Of a stretch of 64,000 nucleotides of DNA, positions 35,038 to 46,363 are shown one piece after another. Position 1 is the stretch's first letter, and each line of letters opens with the position of its first letter. The notes below the pieces were generated by a model, which worked only from the letters and a program-made list of their open reading frames with translations, was not told the origin of the DNA and did no database searches. The position numbers were made by a program, and so were the translations under genes. This stretch comes from Diphasiastrum complanatum. Taxonomy: Eukaryota; Streptophyta; Lycopodiopsida; Lycopodiales; Lycopodiaceae. The stretch spans positions 35,682,139 to 35,746,138 of the forward strand of contig CM055096.1 of NCBI GenBank assembly GCA_029204225.1, given 5' to 3'.

Positions 35038-36443
35038 GCTCTGATAACACTGTAAGGATCACCTTATGAAGATCTGACTAGATCATGTTGCAAAACAACC
35101 AAAAGGACACCTGTGGAGCAAAACCACCCATCCAAACCTAAATCCCTCTTGGAGTTTCCTCCTAGACCTAGCCCCCAAGCCATAGTAAAGAACCCAAGAG
35201 AGGGGAGGAGAAACTGGCTCAAGAAACTGAATTTCCAATAGGAGGATGGGCGAGTTTCCAATGAACATATTCTCCTCATGAGAGAGAGAATATTCTCCCT
35301 AGGACTTCCGTGCAACCTATAATGAGCTATTGACCTCCTATTCTTGCATTAAAGCAGTCATTCACTATGCGTGTGCTCCTATGTCCAATTATAGGCCGGC
35401 CCTCATATGATTATTAATTACTTTACAAGCCAAGCTCGGAATGACGAGGCATAACCAATAACCATATACACCTGGAGTGACTGGCTATCCACGTCAGGAT
35501 TTATTCCAATTCCCTTATATAGGGCATGGACGTAACAATTCCCAACCTGTCAGTGGGATGAAACAGTTACGTTCACTCAGTTACATGCATTTACAAGCCA
35601 TGTAACCAAACCTTGCTCAAGCACAGATTAACATTCTGGGACAAAGAGCAAGTCTACAAATCTGTCTACCAAACTATCCGAAGAAATCAGAGAACAATAC
35701 AATAATAGGATTAAGCTACACAATGAGAAACAAGAATCAAGAAAGCTAACTCCCTAACAACATTCTAGCAACCCAAGAATCAAGAAACACCCATTTCTTG
35801 ATGCTTGGAATACCCAAGAACAATCAAGGACAGGATTGTTAGTGAATATGCAAGATCAGATCCACAATATCAGCCTATATAGTTTACTTGCATGCTGAAA
35901 CTACAAAATCAAGAAGCAAGGAAGTTAATCCACATCTACAGTCCACATTGCAAGACAGTAAGCAAGAAATCTAATTAATCCACATTCACAACAAGAAATC
36001 AGAACATGTTGATAGGAATTTCACTCAAGAAGATAGCCATGAACAAGGAGCTTCTCAATTGCCAAGAACTTGTGGAGGATCTTCTTTATCCAATCAAGAG
36101 AGATGACAATACAATAAAAGCTCTCTCACAAGAGAGGGAGCCCCTTAAATAAGCAAGAGGGCTACCCATGTGGAGCCTAAGTGGTAATTCTGCTAATTTA
36201 GAAATTACAAGTGGAAATAGCCCTTCCACTAATCAAAAGGTGGCTCACTCTAAATTATTTAAGGGGGTCTACACTTGTTTACATTGCCTAGGACATTACT
36301 AGCTCCTACATGGTCGTTCCTTCTCTCTCGGCTCTCAACTTCTTCTGATCACCTCATTCTGAGGCCTCCTCGGTCATGGGTGAGAGATACTCTGTGTCTT
36401 CAGCTTGGCTCGACATCTGAGGATTCTCTAGAATCTGCTAATA
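35038..36443 (-). mobile_element. LTR (35051-36443) with primer binding site
   Basis: In complement, TGTTATCAGAGC (35038-35049) is one base from the initiator-Met PBS consensus and is followed on the plus strand by the LTR edge TGTAAGGATC at 35051. The right part (35538-36443) is a good match to 4784-5679 and ends CTGCTAATA (expected CTAACA). The LTR is about 1.4 kb. PBS position makes it the 5' LTR of a minus-strand element whose internal region would lie to the left. Open frames inside it are fortuitous. Confidence 0.6.
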
Positions 36444-36950
36444 GTGGGGCCAGAGAATCCCAAGAAGGACTCCACAATCTAACTAAGCAGCGTGGACTAG
36501 ATTCTGTCCTTGCAAAATGTTGAAACAACCAAAAAGTTGTTCAACAAATGCGTGGTCGCGTGAATGACGAGGTCCGTGATAGCCTCTATCAGGTATCCAT
36601 TGTTAGTTTGGATCAGAATTTCATGTGAAGTCTGGGTTACAAAAGGCTTTATCAGGGCTTTTGTCTAATATGATGAGAGATGGGCTGGCGATTACCGGAC
36701 ATAATGCCGACAATGACCTTGTACGTGGTACCCTAGTATAGGAAGTGGAAACGCTTCTTCGACGCATCCCAGGTGGCGTAAGCATGAAGGGCGAGGCCCA
36801 TGTTGATGTTAGAGCTGAAAAGCGCCAGGTAGAACCCCATTGCTTCAAGAAGTGGGCCAACAATCTGAAGCCCTAGTTTAATCAGGGCATCAGAAGGCAA
36901 GGGCCAAATCTGGGTGGCTGACGGTATCTCGCGCTGGATCATCTACTTGG
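36444..36950 (-). pseudogene. ORF-X copy C: fragment of unknown family
   Basis: A minus-strand frame at 36942-36733 (LQIVGPLLEAMGFYLALF, then HAYATWDASKKRFHFLY) lines up with copy B near 9170-9080 (QPFFKAIEF, HMAYAKYNVITRSCQFI). The spacing of the P-hydrophobic-K/E-A-hydrophobic-x-F and A-YA positions is conserved. The frame then shifts and decays towards the LTR edge at 36443. It is the third instance of this family in the window. Function unknown. Confidence 0.4.
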
Positions 36951-37580
36951 TTCCAGAGTCATCAGAAGGTGAGGAGGCAATGTTAGCAGTTATAGTTAAA
37001 GTTGGTTACAAAGAAAGAGTGAGAAAAAGTAAGAAAAAAATTTGAAAATGGTAAAAAGTAATGGGAACGAGAAAAATAGTGAGAAAACAAGAAGTGGATG
37101 GTAGTAACAGCAGTTCAGAATGCAGATCTGGGTTCAGAGTATGCAGATGATGGCTTGTATGAATTTTGGTTGCATTCGGAGAACTTGGAAATTTTGGTCA
37201 GAACTTCGCTTGGAAAGGTGACAAATGACTCGAATTCAGCCCTTATATAGAAGAATTTAGAGTGCGTATTAGGTGAAATCCACTTTCCCTTGTTCAGTTT
37301 CATCCAAATTTTGGTAGAGACCTTCTTTACAAAATTCTAAGACCTCAGAGAAGTCTACGAGAGTTCAGAAGGTGATTTGATTGCCCTGCGAAGGTTATGC
37401 GAGGGTTCAGACAATCTGTGAGGGTTCAATCCTCATAGGAAGTGAATGCTCGCACAACTTACTCCCGTGTTGGATTTTCAAGATTAGACCATGTAGACAA
37501 GCTAATTTCACTGATCTGATTCCATTTATGCCCCTTGTGAAAGTTGGTTTGATGATTTTGTTGCTCTGCGAGGGTTCTGA
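36951..37580. other. spacer with GCGAGGGTTCAG-like words
   Basis: No gene seen. AAGAAAAA-rich up to 37080. Several variants of TGCGAGGGTTCAGA occur at 37345-37580, a short-motif array comparable in position, upstream of an ORF-X copy on the minus strand, to the arrays at 9330-9850. Confidence 0.4.
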
Positions 37581-38466
37581 TGCAAAATTGCTTTTTAGTT
37601 TTGCAAGCGCGAAATGCGCGAAGGAATCCAGATGGAGTTCAGATATGATTGCTGGTCACTGCCAGTTGCATCATTCCTACAGTCATCCTGGATGTAGACA
37701 GACACTGCTGTACTACGTTAACAAATTAAATGCAGCATTCAACGAAATTCAAACCAAGGTGGGGAATTAAATGAACAAGTGAAAATCAGACACACGAATA
37801 ACAGCAGATTAATCTGCATTCGACATCAGACAAGATAAGAAAATTATCTATCTCTGATTCTTCAAGCACTGCATGCAGATTCACGTAGTGCATTGGCATG
37901 AGAGAATTACAGTTCTCTCATGATCAATGTCTTGCTTACTAACGGACTTGTGGATCTTCAAATCCTATTCAGAATTGTCTTGCTCACAGGTGGACATGTA
38001 TTCTGTATTTTCGTCTTCTTGCTTACTAGCATGAGACTACTTCATGTGTATTTGTCTTGATCAAATATAATCTAGTAAGTATATAGTCGTCTCTTGTAAC
38101 CTTCTAGATTAGAGTAATTAAACATCTACAACTAATCACGAAATTACAAGAGTGGCAGATTAGCCACAACCTAAAGTGTATCTGTTGACGTTATGCTATC
38201 AGATTAGATATCTGTACTTCTGGGTACTTGTTGGTCCTTCTTGGAACGTGAGGCCAGAAAAGAGTGTCGCGACAATTTTTGAGTCGTTTGACTTTCTCCT
38301 ACAGTATCGCGAAAGATTCTCCTTTGCGAATCTTTCATGTTCGTGTCTTGTTGTTCATGAACATTTTTGCTTCGTGTCTTTTGACTTTTGTGTTCGCGAA
38401 CATTTTCGTCAGGCAGAGGGCTGAAAGCTAGCAAAGCTTTGGTAATAGAAACGTTTTGTTTCTTCA
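37581..38466 (-). repeat. 3' LTR of Copia E1 (886 bp)
   Basis: Plus-strand edges are TGCAAAATTGC and GTTTCTTCA. It is an inverted copy of 30381-31293. The tract TCTCCCTCTCA at 38467-38477 is, in complement, the polypurine tract TGAGAGGGAGA. Left flank TCTGA would be the target duplication. Confidence 0.8.
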
Positions 38467-38992
38467 TCTCCCTCTCAAAGCATAATAGCTTGACGATCTC
38501 AAGTCTGCTCCTTTGTCTCTCAAAAAGTCCTCTGTCTAGGGCCTTTGTGAAGATGTCAGCAACCATGTCTTTCGTTCCAATGAAGGTGGTCTGCAGCATC
38601 TTCTTCTCAATCAGATCCCTGCTCAAGTGGTACTTGATCGCAATGTGTTTCGTTCTTGAGTGGAACACATGATCTTTCGTGAGATGTATTGCAGATGTGT
38701 TATCCATCTGCAAAACTAGAGGCTCGTTCCTTGTTTCGCCCAATTCGTCCAAGAACTGCCTAAGCCAAATTATCTCATTGGCCATCTTTGCTGATGCAAC
38801 GTACTCTGCTTCGCAGAATGAGTGAGCCACAACGGTCTGCTTCTTGCTGACCCAGAGAACTGCCGCTCCTGAGACGCTTTTACAATCGTCCTTGAGGGAT
38901 GCCCAGCTAGCATCACTGTAGGAAAACATCCTAAAAGCCACATCACGACAATAACACAACCCATAATCTCTCGTTAATTGAAGATATTGCAA
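38204..38992 (-). pseudogene. Copia E1 RNase H, frame running into the LTR
   Basis: It has the Copia RNase H signatures YSDASWASLKDDCKSVSG, CEAEYVASAKMANEIIWLRQF, MDNTSAIHLTKDHVFHSRTK and KDMVADIFTKAL. The frame has no stop before the 3' LTR: the polypurine tract itself is read as EREM, and translation would continue about 87 codons into the LTR before a stop at 38204. The first part of the pol gene is interrupted, so no product is expected from this copy. Confidence 0.8.
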
Positions 38993-39220
38993 AATTCATT
39001 TTGCAATCTTCCAATGTGTCAAGTCTAGATTTGTGTAGAATTGGCTCATCCTGAACACTGCATAAGCAATGTCAGGACGTGTGTTGTCTGCAAGGTACAT
39101 CAACGAACCTATCAGCTTCCTGTAAGGTGTGAGCTGCATTTGTTCTCTCTCTTCTTCAGCCTTCGGACAATCATCGTTTGTCAGCACCATTCCTACGAGC
39201 ATTGGAGCGTTCGCTCCTTT

Positions 39221-40762
39221 TCAATTCAGCATCCTAAAATCCCCTATGATTTTCTGGGTGTATCTAGACTGGTGAAGGTACAACTTACCTCCCTCATAGT
39301 CTCTGTCAATTTGCAAGCCAAGGTAATACATGGCTTCTCCTAGATCTACAATCTCAAAATGTTTCGAGATGTCTTCCTTCACTTCAGCAATCAGCTTCTC
39401 ACTCTTGCAAAGTATCAAAGTGTTGTCCACATATACAACCACAATGATGATCTGCCCATCTGTAACTTTGACATACACATTGGAATCAGCCAACAGTGGC
39501 TTGAATCCTAATGATTTCAGGGCTTGATACTTCTTCTTATACCATTGTCGGACTGACTGTTTCAGATCGTAGATACTTCTATGCATTCTGCATGCATAAT
39601 CAAGAAGTGAATTCAAGACATAACCTGGGGGTTGATCCTGTAAAAATTACAGCAAATAAGGATCCTAAAACACTTGAAATGATGAGGGAAACAATAGATT
39701 ATGATTTCATAAGATTAGCACAAGTTGAACCATCAAAATCCATCAAAAATCTATGCTTGAACCTCACTAAATGGCCCAAATCCTTGAAGAAGGCTTCACA
39801 CGTGTGAAAGTACGGCCTCCCACAGTCTGAGTACTGTACACCAGACCTACATTCAATCCTATAATCATTAGTAATCACAAGTACTCAAACAATTATGAAC
39901 ATAGAGAGCAATTGCACCATTATGAGAGAAAAAACATGAAATTGCTTGATTGATTTTGGTGAGTTATCATCACCTATATATACATGATCCATCACGGTTT
40001 TGGGCAGGTATGAGTAGCCCTAAACCTATCCCTAATGCTAATTTTGGTGGATCTTTCATCCCTACCAGGTTAGGGTTGGAATATTGGAGATCCCTCAACA
40101 ATGCAAAAATTACCAAAAATAGCTCCTATTTTTTCTCCCTTGTATCTAAGCATAATTTGGACTCATTCCAAAGGTTCTAACACTTAGGTCTACTTGAGAA
40201 CATCCTTATGAATGGAATCCTATGCTATTTGGCACGTGTGACAAGCCACATCATGACCATCTAACTATTTACAAGTCATATGACCAAAACTAGTCAAGCT
40301 AGATTTGTGAATTTTTAACAGATCCATATAGACTTCTTCGTCTAGCTCACCATGCAAGAAGGCTGTCTTCTCATCCACAATGTGCATCTTGAGGTTATAA
40401 GCAGCTGCATATGCAAATAACAATCGTAGGAACGGATGTTTGACGACAGGAGAGAAGGCTTCAGAGTAGTCAACATCATATCTCTGAGAAAAACCTTTTG
40501 CTACCAATCTTGCCTTGTATTTCGTGACATTTCCATCCAGTCCATACTTGAGCTTGAAAACCCATTTGCATTTGACAGTCTTGCACTTATACGGTAATAG
40601 CTGCAACGTCCATACCTGGTTCTTCCTCATGGATTCCATCTCTTTGTTCATGTCTTGGATCCATTTGTCCTTCTCTGGATATTCAATCACCTCCTCGAAA
40701 GTCTGTGGTTTGCCACTGAATCCACAGAACTCTTCTGATGTGAAAGCCGAGCTGCCTGGCAT
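39221..40762 (-). pseudogene. Copia E1 reverse transcriptase, interrupted
   Basis: Part 1 (40762-40326) has CKWVFKLKYGLDGNVTKYKA, ARLVAKGFSQRYDVDYSEAF and the EEVYMD strand. Part 2 (39640-39221) continues at the PPGYV position with YDLKQSVRQWYKK and the VVVYVDN box. In that box the Asp-Asp pair of YVDD reads Asp-Asn (YVDNTLIL), which would abolish polymerase activity. The break between parts is exactly a solo LTR with a 5-bp duplication, so the frame was continuous before that insertion. Confidence 0.85.
39639..40320. mobile_element. solo LTR of the intact Copia family, TSD GATCC
   Basis: 682 bp run from TGTAAAAATTACAGC to GAATTTTTAACA and are nearly identical to the two LTRs of the element at 52371-58523 (I count about six differences). 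It is flanked on both sides by GATCC (39634-39638 and 40321-40325). No internal sequence is left, which is the mark of recombination between the two LTRs of a former full element. It lies inside the RT of E1. Confidence 0.95.
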
Positions 40763-41210
40763 GTATCTTGTTGGCGCTCTTCATGGTCTTGTCGACCTTC
40801 TAGGAGATCCTCCTAAGACAGCAATGCCCTTGTCTTTGTCTGCTCTACTAGGTCCCATATTGGTTTACAGGTACTGTAGCAGTAGACTACCTTGAATCTT
40901 TCGTCTTTTGATTCGTCACTCGATGTGGAGCGACTCAAAAAGTTTTTTTTTTGTGCTTATCTTCTGCTCCCTCTGTTGCTGGTGGCAAATCATAGTACTG
41001 TCTCTCCAGAATCTCATAGCTGATAGGATCGTCATTGGCCATTGTCTTGCTCTCATCGAATCTGACATCTCTCATTGTTTTCACAATGTTCGTGTCTGGC
41101 ATGTAGATTCTGTAGTATGACGAATTGTTGTTATAACCTACCAGAAATCCCTGTTCGGCTTTCTCATCAAGCTTCTTTCAAAGCTTATAAGGAATATGTG
41201 CATAAGCTGC

Positions 41211-42366
41211 TGTTGACAGGTTCTCTGTCTTAGAATTTGTTAACTAGTTCTTTGTTTTGTTACTTCTTTTGCTGCTTGTTTTACAACTTTAACAACTTGG
41301 TATTCTGCTTGTCAGCAGAAACTATGGGCACTTCTTGAGATTAACTTTCTTGTTCTAAGGCCTGGATTAGGCAAAAGGGACTGAATATCGATGTAGTATT
41401 GTCCTGCTTGTCAGAGGACATCCGGATGGATCTCTCTTGAGCTTAATGCACATGCATAATCAACCAAAATGCAAGCCAATGCGTTCAACAAATGATCTAT
41501 GTTACTGCTCAGTTGAACAATGATGGATTCCTACTTCTACTTTGCTGCAAAATGAACTGAAATAAGATCCTAAGCACTACTATACTTGCATAAATTGACA
41601 AAAAAAGAAACAAGAACTAATCTACAGCATGTTAGAAGTCCAAGAATCAAGAAACCAACCAGTCTTTTGATTCTTGGACATCCCAAGAACATCAAGAACT
41701 AGAATGTTAGAGAATATGCAAGATTTATGCCACACTTCTAGCCTATTTAGTTTACTTGAATGCTGATTCCTACATTAATTCACAACAAGAACTGAAAACT
41801 AATCCACAACTAGGAAAACAAGAAATCTAATCCACTCTAAATCCACAACCACACACAATATGAATGGAAGGGCATGATCATAGGGGCATCACTCAAGAAA
41901 ACCATCATGATCAAGGAGCTCAATGGATGCATCTAACTCATGGAAGCTCTTCTCATTTCAGCATGGAGTTGATACAATACACAAAAAGCTCCTCTTCACA
42001 AAGAGAGAGTCTCTTAAATAAGCAAGAGAGCTCCTTAGGTGGCATCCTAGTGGAATTTCCACATTTTACAAATTACAAGTGGAATAATGCTCTCCACTAG
42101 AGGTCACCATCAAAAGGTGGCTCACCCTACTTTCTTTAAGAGAGGTCTACTTGCATTTATTACATTTGCCTAGAAATAATAGTTCCTACATGGTCATTCC
42201 ATCTTCCGGGATTCACCATGAGGCTTACACAGTTCTTGCTTGTCATTACTACTAGTATTCCTCGGCTCTCAGTCTTCGTTCGTCTCGTCTTCTCAGAGAC
42301 CTCCTCGGTCTAAGATGAGAGGTGCTTTGTCTGAGTATCTTGGGGATTCGTCAGAATCAGCCAACA
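41211..42366 (-). repeat. 3' LTR (minus), mosaic
   Basis: Minus-strand start TGTTGGCTGATTC at 42366. The outside tract ATTAGGGGTGG (complement of 42370-42381) is a polypurine tract. The first 126 bp match the start of the LTR at 18676. The rest (41620-42240) instead matches the LTRs at 4784-5679 and 35538-36443 (AAGAATCAAGAAACC, CTTAAATAAGCAAGAG, CACCATCAAAAGGTGGCTCA). The left limit is near TGTTGACAGG at 41211, where E1 integrase sequence stops. Confidence 0.6.
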
Positions 42367-43294
42367 TCATCCCACCCCTAATGTGTTGTTGGACCCACTG
42401 CAACTCATATTGGATGATGTTGCTTCGCTTTGCGATGGCATTTTTTATTGTCACTTGGAAAAGCATAGATCCTTGTTCGCTTACATAAAACCAAGTGCTT
42501 ATTGTCGCCAGTCTTTATCACAAAAATTGTCTTGCACAAATTGCCGCGATTGGATGTTCTACAATACATTAAGCTCACCTCCTTGTTGAGAACCTTGCCC
42601 CTGATATAGTGATATTTGATTTCAATGTGCTTACTCCTAGGGTGAAATCTAGGATTGTCCGATAAGGCAATAGCACTCTAATTATCACAGAATAAAATTG
42701 TGAGATTGTACTGATACAAACTAATGTCTAGCAGTAAATTTCTCAACCAAAACGCTTCCTTAATAGATTGAGAAGCAGCAATGTATTATGCTTCTATAAA
42801 AGAAAGTGCGATAGAGATTTGCTTACGACAGTTCCATGAGATAGGACCGCCGTTGAAAAAGAATGCAAATCTAGATGTGGACTTACAATTGTCTACATCT
42901 CCTCTCCAGCTCGCATCAGAGTATCCCCTAAGTTGATGAAGATTGTCGTTGCTGACATCTCCATAGTAGATGCACTAGTCCATGGTAGCTCGAATATACC
43001 TCATGGCTCTTACAAGAGGCTTCCAATGGGTAATGCCAGGATTAGCCGTATATTGGCTGAGTGAGCTTACTGCAAAAGAGATATCTGGTCTTGTACAGAC
43101 CATTGCATACATGAGAGATCCAAGTATTGATCGATAAGGATACTCTCTCATCTGCTCCTCTTCCTACTTGGTCTGGGGACATTGGTCTTTTGACAAATGC
43201 AGGCCTAGATCCATCGGCGAGTGAGCTAATTTACAATTCATTAAATTGTGTCTGTTAAGAGCATTGTGAAGATACCTTTTTTGAGTGATGTAAA

Positions 43295-44089
43295 TCAGTC
43301 GTCTCGCTCTGTCTCTATGGATCTGAATGCCCAGACAGAAGTGAGCTTCACCAGATCAGTCATGTCAAACTCTGAAAACAACATTTGCTTGGAATCCTTG
43401 ACCAAATTGGTATTATTGCTGAAGAGCAACGTATCATCCACGTATAAGGTGATGATAATGAAGGATTGCTGCACTGACTTGGAATAGACGTTACAATCAG
43501 CAATGCTTGGTTTGAATCCTTGTTCGATGAGGAATGTGTTGATCCTCTGAACCCAAGCTCTGGCAAAATATTTCAAGCCATAAAGTGCTTTATGGAGTTT
43601 ATAGACATAATTTTTCATACCTTCTAGAACGTATCCTTCGGGCTGGATCATGTAGATGTCTTCTTGTATAACTCCATTCAGATAGGCTGTTTGTACATCA
43701 AGTTGATGTACTTCAAGGTCGGCAGCTGCAACATATGATAGGAGAACTCGGATCGATGAATGCTTGACTATTGGACTGAAAGTCTCACTATAGTCGACAT
43801 TGGGGATCTGAGTGAATCCTCATGCTACCAGTCTTGCCTTCCTTCTATCAATTGCTCCTTTGGCATTGTATTTGATCTTGAAGATCCATTTGCAATCAAT
43901 GATATTGCAGCCAGTAGGAGCTTCGACTAGTGACCATGTCTGGTTCTTGATTAGAGAGGAATACTCTCTGTCCATAGCTTCTCTCCAGAGATCAGAGTCT
44001 GGTTGGCTGAGTGCCTCTTCGATTGTTGTCGGTTCCTGTATCAAGAGACATGCAGACTCAAGAGTATACCTTGTGTGTTGTGTGCGCAC
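43295..44089 (-). pseudogene. Copia E2 reverse transcriptase
   Basis: Frames 44089-43820 (CKWIFKIKYNAKGAIDRRKA) and 43651-43295 (YKLHKALYGLKYFARAWVQR, TLYVDDTLLF) are separated by a frame break in the segment carrying the first catalytic Asp. The YVDD box is intact. The N-terminal part overlaps the variable, Ser/Asp-rich linker after integrase. Confidence 0.8.
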
Positions 44090-44499
44090 TCGGCTTGATC
44101 TTCTGGGAGGAATTGATTGTGAACCACTCCTGGGACTTGTTGTTGGATAGCAGCAACGTCTTCGTCTGATTCGCTCTCAAATAGTGGGTCGACAATGGAC
44201 ATGCCTGAGCCAGAAGCTCGGATTCTCTTGTCAATGGCAGGTGATGAAGGTTCTCCTGGAGCAATATCCTTGCCTTTGATGTCGACGAACTGATCCTCGA
44301 TAAAGACTGCATCCCAGCTATACAAGATTTGCTAGGCATCAGGATCATACAGCTTGTATGTATTATCAGATGAAGTATACCCAATCAGGATGGTCTTGAG
44401 ACCTTGGAAGTCCAATTTCTTCCTCGTGCCTTTCAGGATCTGTGCGTAGGCAACGCACCCGAACACTCTTAGATTCTTCACAGAAGGCTTAGAGCCTGT

Positions 44500-45570
44500 C
44501 TACACCTCATGGGGTGTCCTACCTGAGAGGGCCTTGGTCGAACATCTATTCTGGACGTAAGCTACAGTGGAGATAGCTTCGACCCAGAATCTCTTTGGCA
44601 ACAATGCATGCGCTGGCATACATTTGGCTGATTCAACCAGGGTATGGTTCTTCCTCTTGGCTAAGCCATTAGACTGAGGACTGTAAGGAGTGATGAATTG
44701 CTGCTCAATGCCTTGGCTTTGGCAGTACTCCTTAAACTCGATAGAGATATATTTTTCACCATTGTCTGACCTTAGGACCTTGGTCGTCCTTCTTGTCTCC
44801 TTTTCTGCACGCTCCTTAAAGATTCTGAAGCAGTTGAAGGCTTCTGATTTCTTCTTCATAAAGTACACCATAGTCCTTCTGGAAAATTCATCAATAAAAG
44901 TTATAAAATACTTTGCATCCTTCAGCGAAGGATTTTTCATCGGGCCACAAATGTCTGAATGTACAATGTCTAACAATCCTCTAGCAATATGCTGATGGCT
45001 TGATTTAAATGGTTTTCTAGTCTTTTTACCAACTAGACAATCTTGACAGATAGGTAATTCGACTTTATCATGAGGATAGTCAAGATCAAGAACAATAGAT
45101 TGTCTAGACATTTGTTGTACAACAACATGATTCAAGTGACCAAGTCTATAATGCCAAAGTACACTTTTATTTGTATGAATAGAAGTACTGAGCGCCTAAC
45201 TGCAAAAAAGCAATGACTTAATTTATACAAGTATCCATGCCTCTTTTCGAGTGCTAGGATCTTGCCTGTCCTATCAGCTACTTTGCACTGATCACATTCG
45301 AATTGTACTCTATGTCTAAGATCTGTGATTATGCTTATAGAGAGCAGATTTGTAGCATACAGGACTTTAGAAAGTAGCTTAGACTGATCATTTGCAAAGC
45401 TTAATCTTACAGTACCTTCACCTTTAATAGCTTGTGTGCTATTGTCGCCAAGATGAACATATTTCTTGGTACTGTAAGGTGTATAGGACTCGAAACAACC
45501 AATGAGGCTAGTCATGTGCTGAGTGGCTCCGAAATCCAGGAACCAAGAACTGTCGCCAGATGCTCCTTAA
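44500..45570 (-). pseudogene. Copia E2 protease remnant and integrase
   Basis: The protease loop reads WFLDFGATQHM (about 45540-45508). The Asp is kept, but the following Ser is Phe. After a frame change the integrase frame (45135-44500) has the finger Cys pair CQDCLVGK, SDICGP (first Asp), FIDEFSRRTMVY, RSDNGEKYIS (second Asp) and PQSNGLAKRKNHTL. In that last motif Lys stands where the catalytic Glu should be. Both enzymes are therefore probably dead. Confidence 0.75.
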
Positions 45571-45650
45571 TGGCTGGTCATGAAGGCATCATGATCCGCT
45601 TCTTGAATAGGCTGTGGAGCTTCTGTAGCTACATTTGCCACTTGATTCGA

Positions 45651-46015
45651 CTACCCCTTGTTGTTGTTCTTTGCTTGCAGTATCCAACAGTCTTGAATTT
45701 TGTGGTTGTTTTGCTTGTAGTATCTGCAGAACAGCTTCTTCTTTGCTTGCGAATTTGATTGTTCTTTGTGTTGTGCTAGTTTCTGTTCTGTCTTTGATTG
45801 CTTCGGGCCTTTCTTCTTCTTCTGCTTAGTCATGCTCTTGTTGGTGTATAAAGCGTGAGAATCATCTGAGGAACTTGAGGCTTCATTCCTCCACGTGTCT
45901 TCTTGCAAGAACATTGTGATGACTCTCGAGAGAATTGATTATGGATGTGTCGTGATGATCATCACCCAGCTGTCGTATGAGCTTGGAAAGCTTGTAAGTA
46001 GTTGTATCACTCCAT
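45651..46015 (-). pseudogene. Copia E2 gag C-terminus with damaged zinc knuckle
   Basis: A Lys/Gln-rich stretch (KKKGPKQSKTEQK) is followed by LFCRYYKQNNHKIQDC. In the CCHC pattern the second Cys is Tyr. In E3 the first Cys of the same knuckle is Tyr instead. Upstream gag similarity to E3 ends at about 46015. Confidence 0.7.
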
Positions 46016-46104
46016 TTTCCACTGTCAAGCATCATCTCTATTCTCAATAAAACTCTAGCTCTTTCTAATCTTAACCCCATCTCTAGCTATCTCTCTCTCC
46101 TTCC

Positions 46105-46335
<231 letters not shown>

Positions 46336-46363
46336 GATGAACGAGTTGAAAAAATGTGTCGTA

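Larger units (their letters stand above)
38467..41206 (-). mobile_element. Copia E1: integrase end, RT and RNase H, split by a solo LTR
   Basis: From right to left it carries the integrase tail and RT linker (41200-40760: EQGFLVGYNNNSSYY, YMPDTNIVKTMRDVRFDE), RT part 1 (40762-40326), a 682-bp solo LTR (39639-40320), RT part 2 (39616-39221), linker, and RNase H (38992-38467). The 5' half is gone at about 41206, where another LTR starts. It shares LTR family with 30381-31293. Confidence 0.8.
42367..46015 (-). mobile_element. Copia E2, decayed gag-pol
   Basis: A minus-strand sister of E3. Order: RNase H (about 43040-42556, in broken frames), RT (44089-43042), variable linker (44384-44090), integrase (45135-44500), GAG-pre-integrase and protease (45570-45132), and a gag C-terminal part with a zinc knuckle (46010-45651). 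Similarity to E3 stops at about 46015. The 180 bp between RNase H and the polypurine tract differ from E3 and resemble 5694-5830 instead. E2 therefore looks like a recombinant or a different subfamily at its 3' end. Confidence 0.8.

Noticed and set aside
35064-35315. Minus-strand frames of 61-83 codons
   Set aside because: They fall within the LTR at 35051-36443 and share no residues with any known domain.
39950-40180. A 76-codon frame found three times (also 52682 and 58153)
   Set aside because: It lies inside the three copies of one LTR and on the strand opposite to the element's genes; repetition reflects the LTR, not a conserved protein.
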